DNA from: WLND01 sp040398845
Lineage (GTDB): Bacteria > Actinomycetota > Actinomycetes > S36-B12
Length of the DNA stretch: 64,000 bases
Assembly (NCBI GenBank): GCA_040398845.1
Contig: JBBATH010000003.1
Coordinates: forward strand, 1 to 64,000
Reading direction: 5' to 3'
The notes under the pieces are model-generated. The model saw only the letters and a program-made list of their open reading frames with translations, ran no database searches and was not told where the DNA came from. The position numbers were made by a program, and so were the translations under genes. Positions 58,503-64,000 of the stretch are shown here, one piece after another (within the stretch, counting starts at the first letter, position 1; each line of letters opens with the position of its first letter).

Positions 58503-59453
58503 TCAGGCTCCGATGGCGGCTCGGGTGAGCGCGATGACCTGCGGGAGAACGGCGTGGACATCGCCGACGATCGCGTAGTCAGCGATCTGCATGATCGGGG
58601 CATCCGGGTCGGTGTTGATCGCGATGAGGGTCTTGCTGTTCTTGCACCCGGCGAGGTGCTGGGTCGCGCCGCTGATCCCGCACGCGATGTACAGGTCGGG
58701 GGCGATCTTCGTGCCGGTCTGGCCGACCTGCTCGGCATGAGGGCGCCAGCCGGCGCTCGTCACGACGCGTGAGCAGCCGACGGTGCCGCCGAGGAGGCCG
58801 GCGAGGTCCTCGAGCAGCGTGAAGGACTCAGGGCCGCCCATGCCGCGTCCGCCCGACACGACGACCTTCGCCTCCGCGAGGGTGACTCCGGCGGCAGCGG
58901 CTCCGGCTCGCTCGACGATGCGTACGGCGAGATCGGCTGCGCTCAGCTCCGGGGTGAACGACTCGACTGCGCCAGCAGCGGGGGAGGCGACCGCCGCAAT
59001 GGCGTGCGCGAACACCGAGGCGATCAGGGTTTCGGCGGAGACGGTCGACTCCTCCATAAGATTGCCGCCCCAGCGGGCCCGAGTCACGCGCGCGGGGGAC
59101 CCGAGGGTGATCTCGGTGCAGTCTGCAGCAAAGGGGAGGGCGGTGATCGCTGCCACGTGGGCGAGCACCTCATTGCCGCGAGCCGTGCCAGCCCCGAGCA
59201 CGGCGGCGGGCGAAAGGCGCGCCATGAGCTGGACGATCGCCTGGGCAGCGGCCTGCGGTGCGTAGTCGGTGGCCTGCGGGTGCTCGGCGACGTGAACGAC
59301 TGTTGCGCCGTACTCCGCGAGTTCGGGGGCGCACTCACTCGTGCCCATGATGACGGCATGGCTGTCGGGGTCGAGGCTGCGCGCAAGCGTGAGCGCTTGG
59401 ATCGACACCGGATCGACCACGCCGCGGTCGTGGTCGACATGGACGAGGATCAT
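58503..59453 (-). CDS. etfA: Electron transfer flavoprotein alpha subunit
   Basis: The 316-residue protein carries the ETF-alpha C-terminal FAD domain, seen in VVSGGRGMGGPESF and the signature GQTGTKIAPDLYIACGISGATQHLAG, then INTDPDAPIMQIADYAIVGD. With EtfB it accepts electrons from the dehydrogenase encoded upstream and passes them to ETF-quinone oxidoreductase, which is not in this window. It overlaps etfB by ATGA. The N-terminal domain is rather divergent, as usual for dedicated ETFs. Confidence 0.95.
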   Translation of the reverse strand: MILVHVDHDRGVVDPVSIQALTLARSLDPDSHAVIMGTSECAPELAEYGATVVHVAEHPQATDYAPQAAAQAIVQLMARLSPAAVLGAGTARGNEVLAHVAAITALPFAADCTEITLGSPARVTRARWGGNLMEESTVSAETLIASVFAHAIAAVASPAAGAVESFTPELSAADLAVRIVERAGAAAAGVTLAEAKVVVSGGRGMGGPESFTLLEDLAGLLGGTVGCSRVVTSAGWRPHAEQVGQTGTKIAPDLYIACGISGATQHLAGCKNSKTLIAINTDPDAPIMQIADYAIVGDVHAVLPQVIALTRAAIGA

Positions 59454-60208
59454 GCGAGGAGTCCGATCTCACGGAAGACGTCGACGAGGGCGGCAGCCCC
59501 CTGCTCATTGGCCTCGAGCACCTTCGTGCCCTTGGTTGTCGCAGCAGGAACGGTGAGCCGCTGCTTGGCGATGCGCGGCTCGGACAAGGTCACCTCGTGG
59601 GTGGTGATGACCTTCTTGCGCGCCTTGATGCGCCCGGGCACCGATGGGTAACGCGGGATGTTGAGGCCGTCCTTCACGGTGATGACCGCGGGGAGGCTGG
59701 TGGTGTAGACCTCACGCTCCGAGCCGACCGCCCGCTCGCAGCGGGCGACGCCATCGGTGATCGTCAGGCCCTTGACGCCGGTGACGACCGGCAGGCCGAG
59801 GGCATGCGCGAGCCTGATGCCGGTCTGGTACCCGGCAACATCGGCCGACTCGGAGCCGAGGAGCACGAGGTCGAACTGTGCGCCGTCGGCCCTGATGGCC
59901 TCGAGCAGCGCGGCGGCTGTCGCCTGCGGATCGGGCTCGGTGCCGTCGGTGAGCGCGATGATCGCCCGGTCGGCGCCGATCGCCAACTGCTCCCGCAACT
60001 GCTCCTCGGTCTCGGCGGTCCCGAGAGTCAGGAGCGTCACGCTGCCGCCATGGGCGTCGCGCAACTGGACCGCCGCCTCGACCGCGCACTCCTCGTGTGG
60101 GCTCAGCGTGAAGCCGATGCGCCTGGTGTCGATCTCGCTCGAGTCGTCAGTGAGGACGAAGGTGCTGCCGACGAGCGGCACCCGCTTGATGCAGACGAGG
60201 ATCTCCAT
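59450..60208 (-). CDS. etfB: Electron transfer flavoprotein beta subunit
   Basis: The 252-residue protein starts MEILVCIKRVPLVGS and has the beta-subunit motifs ECAVEAAVQLRD, DLVLLGSESADVAGYQTG and the SLPAVITVKDGLNIPRYPS segment. It binds AMP and docks on the partner dehydrogenase. ATG 60208 shares one base with the stop of the dehydrogenase gene (TGATG), so translation is coupled to its electron donor. Confidence 0.95.
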   Translation of the reverse strand: MEILVCIKRVPLVGSTFVLTDDSSEIDTRRIGFTLSPHEECAVEAAVQLRDAHGGSVTLLTLGTAETEEQLREQLAIGADRAIIALTDGTEPDPQATAAALLEAIRADGAQFDLVLLGSESADVAGYQTGIRLAHALGLPVVTGVKGLTITDGVARCERAVGSEREVYTTSLPAVITVKDGLNIPRYPSVPGRIKARKKVITTHEVTLSEPRIAKQRLTVPAATTKGTKVLEANEQGAAALVDVFREIGLLA

Positions 60209-62727
60209 CAGGCCATGATCCTTGTGTTCGTCGGGTCGAAGAGGCCGGCCGTGTTGTTGCTGCCGACGGTGCACGGGTACCGCTCACCGAGGTACTCCAC
60301 GAGCAGTTGCGTGCCGACGGCAGTGTGCTCCGGGGGGAGGTAGGACATGAGCACGTGCTTGCCGAGTGAGGGTGCCGAGCCGGCGCTCGTGACATACGAA
60401 CGGCGTCCGTGGCTGTCGACGATGGGGTTGCCGTTCAGGGTCAGGATCGGCTCGCGGCCGAGCATGTAGCGCTTCTCGCCGGTCGACGAGGTGTGGTCGT
60501 CGACGGTGAGGGTGCACATGACGACGGCAGGCTCCTGCTCGCGGTGGACGAGGTGGGCCGCCTTCCCGATGAAGTCGGCGTCCTTGACCTTCTTCGTCTG
60601 CATGCCGGCCTCGACGACGTTGTACTCGGTCTCAAGCTCGGCGCCATAGGCGCGGTAGCCCTTCTCAAGCCGGCCGGTCGTGCCGTACACGCCGATGCCG
60701 ACAGGCACCATGCCGTGGGGTTTCCCGGCCTCCGAGAGGATGTCCCAGAGGCGGGCGCCCTGCTCGATGGGCAGGTAGAGCTCCCAGCCGAGGTCTCCGA
60801 CGTACGAGATGCGCGAGGCCAAAGCGCGCAGCGGACCGATCTCGATGACCCGGCAGGTACTGAACCCGAAGCCCTCGTTGGACAGATCGGCCTCGGTCAC
60901 CGATGCCAGGATCTCGCGGGACTTTGGTCCCCACAGGCCCACGGTCGTGTACGCGCTCGTGAGGTCGGTGATCTGCGCGCTGCCGTCTGCGGGCAACTGG
61001 TCGGTGAACCACTTCTTGTCGGCCATGCCGTGCGCGCCGCCGGTGACGACCCTGAAGTGGTCGTGGGCCAGGCGCATGATCGTGAGGTCGGACTTGTAGC
61101 CGCCGCTCGGCGACAGCACCGGGGTGTAGACGACCTTGCCGATCGCGACATCCATCTGCCGGACTGCGGTGCCCTGCACGACGTCGAGCGCCGATGGCCC
61201 CAGGATGTCGAAGATCGCGAAGGCCGTCAGGTCGACGAGGCCGGCGGTCTCGCGCATCTGTAGGTGCTCGGCATTGATGATCGGCGACCACCAGCGCGAC
61301 TCCCACTCAGCGGTGCGCGGCATGACTGCGTCGCCAAACTTGGCCAGCAGCGGCGCATTGGACTCGTACCAGAACGGCCGCTCCCAGCCGACGGTCTCGA
61401 AGAAGGTCGCGCCGAGAGCCTTCTCGCGCTCGTAGTAGGGGGAGAGGCGGACATTGCGGTTGCTCGACCACTGCTCGGCCGGGTGCACGATGCCGTAAGT
61501 CTTGTTGAAGCCCTCGGACGTGCGCGAGTTGATGTGCTCGTCGGTCTTGTGATGCTCGTGGAAGCGTGCGATGTCGGAGGAGTGCAGGTCGATCGCCGAC
61601 TCTCCGAGCACCATCCACTCGGCGACGCTCTTGCCGGTGCCCGGGCCCTCCTTGATCCAGACGGCCGAGCAGGACCACAGTCCCTTGACCTCGGGTGTCT
61701 CGCCGAGGATCGGCATGCCGTCCGGGGTGAGCGACAGGATCCCGTTGATCGCGTATTTTTGGCCGACGCTCTCGTCGCCAACAATCTCCGGCATCAACTC
61801 GAGCGCGTGCTCGTCCTGAAGATCGAAGTCGTCCTGGGTGAACGGGAACTCGGTCGGAGAGAGGGCGGCCTCGGCATTCGAGGGAATCTCGTCGACGCGG
61901 TGCAGGATCGGCCGGTGGGCGTAGGAGCCCACCTCGAGGCCGGTACCGTGCTGCCGCTCGTACATATTCGTATCCATGTCGCGGACGATCGGGTACTCGA
62001 TATCGCCCTTCGCATCGGCGAAGCGCGGCACCGGGCCGATGTCCTTCATTTGGTGCACGGCTGGAGTGAGCGGGATGCTCGCCCCCGCCATCTTCGCGAT
62101 CTTCGGGCTCCAGCAGCCGCATGCGATGACGACGACGTTCGTTTCGATGTCGCCCTGGTTCGTCCGGACGCGTACGACCTGGCCGTCCTCGACATCGATG
62201 CCCAGCACCTCAGTGTTGGCTGAGACGGTGAGGGCGTCGAGTTCCTGGGCGCGCTCGCGCATGATCGTGCCGGCGCGCAGCGAGTCGACGACGCCGACGC
62301 TCGGGGTGTAGAAGCCGCCGAGGATGACGGTCTCGTCGATGAACGGGACGAGCTCCTTGACCCGCTCAGGGGTGATGATCTCGGTGTCGTCGATGCCGAA
62401 GGACTTCGCCGAAGACATGCGGCGCTGCAGCTCCTGCATACGCTCGGGGGTGCGGGCCACCTCAATGCCCCCGCACTCGGTGAAGACGCCCATCTCCTTG
62501 TACTGGCGCATGCTCTCGTGGGTGAGCTCGGTCATTTCCTTGGTGTGGTCGACCGGGAAGATGAAGTTGGATGCGTGGCCGGTGGAGCCGCCTGGGTTTG
62601 GCAGTGGGCCCTTGTCGACCTGCACGAGATCACGCCAGCCGAGGCGTGCGAGGTGGTAGGCAAGGGAGTTGCCGACGATTCCGGCTCCGATGATGACGGC
62701 TTTGGCCGACGTCGGAAGTGTGCTCAC
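60208..62727 (-). CDS. Dimethylglycine/sarcosine dehydrogenase-type FAD oxidoreductase fused to a GcvT (folate-binding) domain
   Basis: The 839-residue protein joins an N-terminal DAO-type FAD domain (about 1-390) to GcvT and GcvT C-terminal barrel domains (about 430-839). The dinucleotide fold is GAGIVGNSLAYHLA (residues 14-27). GGSTGHASNF places H51 where dimethylglycine dehydrogenases carry FAD covalently on histidine. Such enzymes oxidise an N-methyl group and hand the product to THF as methylene-THF. The adjacent etfBA indicates a dehydrogenase rather than an oxidase. Dimethylglycine is the best guess because a BHMT-like gene shares the operon; sarcosine or another N-methyl amine is possible. 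Confidence 0.85.
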   Translation of the reverse strand: MSTLPTSAKAVIIGAGIVGNSLAYHLARLGWRDLVQVDKGPLPNPGGSTGHASNFIFPVDHTKEMTELTHESMRQYKEMGVFTECGGIEVARTPERMQELQRRMSSAKSFGIDDTEIITPERVKELVPFIDETVILGGFYTPSVGVVDSLRAGTIMRERAQELDALTVSANTEVLGIDVEDGQVVRVRTNQGDIETNVVVIACGCWSPKIAKMAGASIPLTPAVHQMKDIGPVPRFADAKGDIEYPIVRDMDTNMYERQHGTGLEVGSYAHRPILHRVDEIPSNAEAALSPTEFPFTQDDFDLQDEHALELMPEIVGDESVGQKYAINGILSLTPDGMPILGETPEVKGLWSCSAVWIKEGPGTGKSVAEWMVLGESAIDLHSSDIARFHEHHKTDEHINSRTSEGFNKTYGIVHPAEQWSSNRNVRLSPYYEREKALGATFFETVGWERPFWYESNAPLLAKFGDAVMPRTAEWESRWWSPIINAEHLQMRETAGLVDLTAFAIFDILGPSALDVVQGTAVRQMDVAIGKVVYTPVLSPSGGYKSDLTIMRLAHDHFRVVTGGAHGMADKKWFTDQLPADGSAQITDLTSAYTTVGLWGPKSREILASVTEADLSNEGFGFSTCRVIEIGPLRALASRISYVGDLGWELYLPIEQGARLWDILSEAGKPHGMVPVGIGVYGTTGRLEKGYRAYGAELETEYNVVEAGMQTKKVKDADFIGKAAHLVHREQEPAVVMCTLTVDDHTSSTGEKRYMLGREPILTLNGNPIVDSHGRRSYVTSAGSAPSLGKHVLMSYLPPEHTAVGTQLLVEYLGERYPCTVGSNNTAGLFDPTNTRIMA

Positions 62728-62755
62728 AGGTGTTCCTCTCGTTGTACGGACGCTT

Positions 62756-63388
62756 CTACAGCGCCCGCCTCATCTCGGCTTCGAATTCATTGACGTGCTT
62801 GGACATGACGGTCGTGGCGCGATCGGCGTCCTGGGCCCGAACTGCGTCGAGGAGCTCGCGGTGCTCGACGACGGCATCCTGCAGGTGCGTGATGGTCGGG
62901 AGCGCGAGGAACCAGATGCGCAGTGCGTGGGCGTAGTAGCGGTCGAGGTCGCTCGCGAGGTAGGGGTTGTGCGTGCTGCGGTAGACACACTGGTGGATTC
63001 GCTCGTCGAGTTCGATGAGATGCCGAGTGTCGACCTGAGCTCCGAGGCTGTCGATCGCGTTGAGCAGGGAATCGATCTCGACGACATCGCTCGCGTCGCG
63101 CCGCTGCGCGGCAAGGCCGGCAGCGAAGGGTTCGAGCCGTTCGCGCACCTCGTTGAGCGCCCGCAGGTTGCGGGGGTCGACACCTGCGACGAACATGCCG
63201 CGCCGTGGATAGATGTCGATGAGGTGCTCGGCGGCCAGGGTGCGCAGGGCCTCGCGCACCGGGGTGCGCCCGAGGGAGAGCTGCTGACCGAGCTCGGCCT
63301 CACTGATAACCGAGCCCGGGGCGAGTTCAGCCGTGCAGATCAGCCGGCGGATGCGCCGGTAGGCCTGCTCGGAGAGGGACTCGCTCAT
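62756..63388 (-). CDS. GntR family (FadR-like) transcriptional regulator
   Basis: The 210-residue protein has an N-terminal winged helix (ISEAELGQQLSLGRTPVREALRTLAAEHLIDIYPRRGMFV) and a helical FCD ligand domain in which D, H and H residues (ELDERIHQCVYRS, then HALRIWFL and VVEHRELLDAV) can bind a metal and a small acid. It is the first gene of the unit, 28 bases before the dehydrogenase, so it probably senses a pathway intermediate and controls the operon including itself. ATG 63388 has a TATCTT box 6 bases upstream; a TTG at 63394 is an alternative. Confidence 0.92.
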   Translation of the reverse strand: MSESLSEQAYRRIRRLICTAELAPGSVISEAELGQQLSLGRTPVREALRTLAAEHLIDIYPRRGMFVAGVDPRNLRALNEVRERLEPFAAGLAAQRRDASDVVEIDSLLNAIDSLGAQVDTRHLIELDERIHQCVYRSTHNPYLASDLDRYYAHALRIWFLALPTITHLQDAVVEHRELLDAVRAQDADRATTVMSKHVNEFEAEMRRAL

Positions 63389-63394
63389 GGCCAA

Positions 63395-63400
63395 AAGATA
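63395..63400 (-). promoter_or_regulatory. Putative -10 element of the methyl-oxidation operon (leaderless arrangement)
   Basis: Read on the minus strand, TATCTT ends 6 bases before ATG 63388. No clear -35 is seen. It would drive the regulator and, given the tight spacing, the whole 13.7-kb operon. Confidence 0.45.
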
Positions 63401-63497
63401 TATCAGTACGCAGAGGACTGGTATGCGTTTCGCTAAAACTCAACGATCGCGCCGCGACCAAGGCTCACCCCTCCATCCCGCCCCCCCGCCCGCCCAG

Positions 63498-63586
63498 TCA
63501 TTTCATCCAGATTCCGGGCCGCCTGAACGATTTCATGCTCGAAACGCCAATATTCGTTCGTCTCGCCCAGAATCTGGATGAAATGA
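63498..63586. repeat. Nested palindrome with 17-bp perfect arms
   Basis: TCATTTCATCCAGATTC (63498-63514) is matched exactly by GAATCTGGATGAAATGA (63570-63586). After one mismatch the pairing resumes with GGGC/GCCC, and further in with GAACGA (63525-63530) and TCGTTC (63554-63559). The 89-base element lies in the 297-base gap between the DUF305 gene and the GntR gene. It may be a terminator, a MITE-like repeat or a large operator. The rest of the gap holds C-rich runs near 63478-63495 and the operon promoter. Confidence 0.85.
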
Positions 63587-63685
63587 CCGGGAGGGGAGTT
63601 GGGTTGGCGTGCCTCACCGGCTCCGCGGCCGACTCGGGTGACCGGAGGCATTCCCTTGAGCGGTTGTCACGCTGGGAGGTCGCGG

Positions 63686-64000
63686 TTATTGACCGAGAAG
63701 TTTTTGCATGGTGTCGATTTCCACGTTCTGCCCGGTGATCACGGCGCCCGCGAGGGTGACCACCTCGGCATTGCTACTCGAGTCCTTCACCTGCTCGGCC
63801 ATGCTGATAGCCCCTTGATGATGAGCGATCATCATCTCGAGCCACATGCGATCGAAGTCTGCGCCCTTGGCATTGGCGAGAGTCTGCATGTCCTCGTCGT
63901 TCATCATGCCGGACATGTTCATGCCGCCCATGTCATGACCACTGTGATCCTCGCCCATCCCCATCGGCGCGCCCCATCGCTGAAGCCACATTGACATCAT
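63686..64000 (-). CDS. DUF305 family protein, C-terminal part (cut by the window edge)
   Basis: At least 104 residues are visible and the frame is open at the right edge, so the N-terminus is missing. The core FDRMWLEMMIAHHQGAISMAEQVKDS is the DUF305 signature. A Met/His-rich stretch before it (GEDHSGHDMGGMNMSGMMNDEDM) suggests copper binding, as in DUF305 proteins linked to copper handling. Full-length members usually start with a lipoprotein or secretion signal that would lie outside the window. It precedes the GntR gene on the same strand but is separated by a strong palindrome. Confidence 0.85.
   Translation of the reverse strand: MMSMWLQRWGAPMGMGEDHSGHDMGGMNMSGMMNDEDMQTLANAKGADFDRMWLEMMIAHHQGAISMAEQVKDSSSNAEVVTLAGAVITGQNVEIDTMQKLLGQ

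Overview
The window looks like a chromosomal segment of a high-GC member of the Actinomycetota, most likely class Actinomycetes. The gene order is the actinobacterial housekeeping backbone: site-2 protease / ispG / GNAT / proS, then rimP-nusA-ylxR-infB-rbfA-truB-ribF-rpsO-pnp-M16 peptidase-dapB, then thyX-dapA-rnj-ftsK-rodZ-like-rimO-pgsA-cinA-clgR-DUF3046-recA-recX, then miaB-miaA-dapF. DUF3046 next to recA, ClgR next to cinA and DUF4439 beside rimP are all actinobacterial signatures. I cannot name the genus. No rRNA, tRNA, CRISPR array or intact transposase is visible.

Layout. 1-5554 (+): isoprenoid synthesis and proline charging, then a HAD protein and a TauE/SafE exporter. 5555-6390 (-): two DUF4439-type proteins, one a Tat-type lipoprotein. 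6544-18884 (+): translation and RNA-processing genes and dapB. 18890-20384 (-): azlC-azlD plus a small membrane protein; facing them at 20385-23508 (+) is an unusual two-component system whose kinase carries two membrane bundles. 24333-33586 (+): thyX, dapA, rnj, ftsK, rimO, pgsA and cinA. 33702-38234 (+): clgR, DUF3046, an inserted sulfotransferase-like gene and MFS gene, then recA-recX behind a perfect SOS box. 38288-44590 (+): accessory genes, including an MFS exporter of clearly lower GC flanked by about 700 bases with no convincing gene. 44568-49723: miaB, miaA and dapF, with a divergent PIG-L deacetylase / glycosyltransferase pair between miaA and dapF.

The most striking region is 49731-63388 on the minus strand, twelve tightly packed and mostly overlapping genes. 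In order of transcription they are a GntR regulator, a dimethylglycine/sarcosine dehydrogenase-GcvT fusion, etfB, etfA, formate-tetrahydrofolate ligase, fdhD, formate dehydrogenase gamma-beta-alpha-delta, a small PF13769-like protein and a betaine-homocysteine methyltransferase-like protein. Read together this is a self-contained route that strips N-methyl groups from a betaine-derived amine, passes them through tetrahydrofolate to formate (probably yielding ATP), and oxidises formate to CO2 with NADH formation. A methylene-THF dehydrogenase/cyclohydrolase would have to come from elsewhere in the genome.

Many first genes of transcription units share a promoter pattern in which TANNNT ends 6 bases before the start codon, implying leaderless mRNAs. 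I used this together with Shine-Dalgarno sites to choose starts. Other non-coding signals worth attention are TGGGA-type repeats before rbfA, a nested palindrome at 63498-63586, and a C10 tract in front of the sulfotransferase-like gene.
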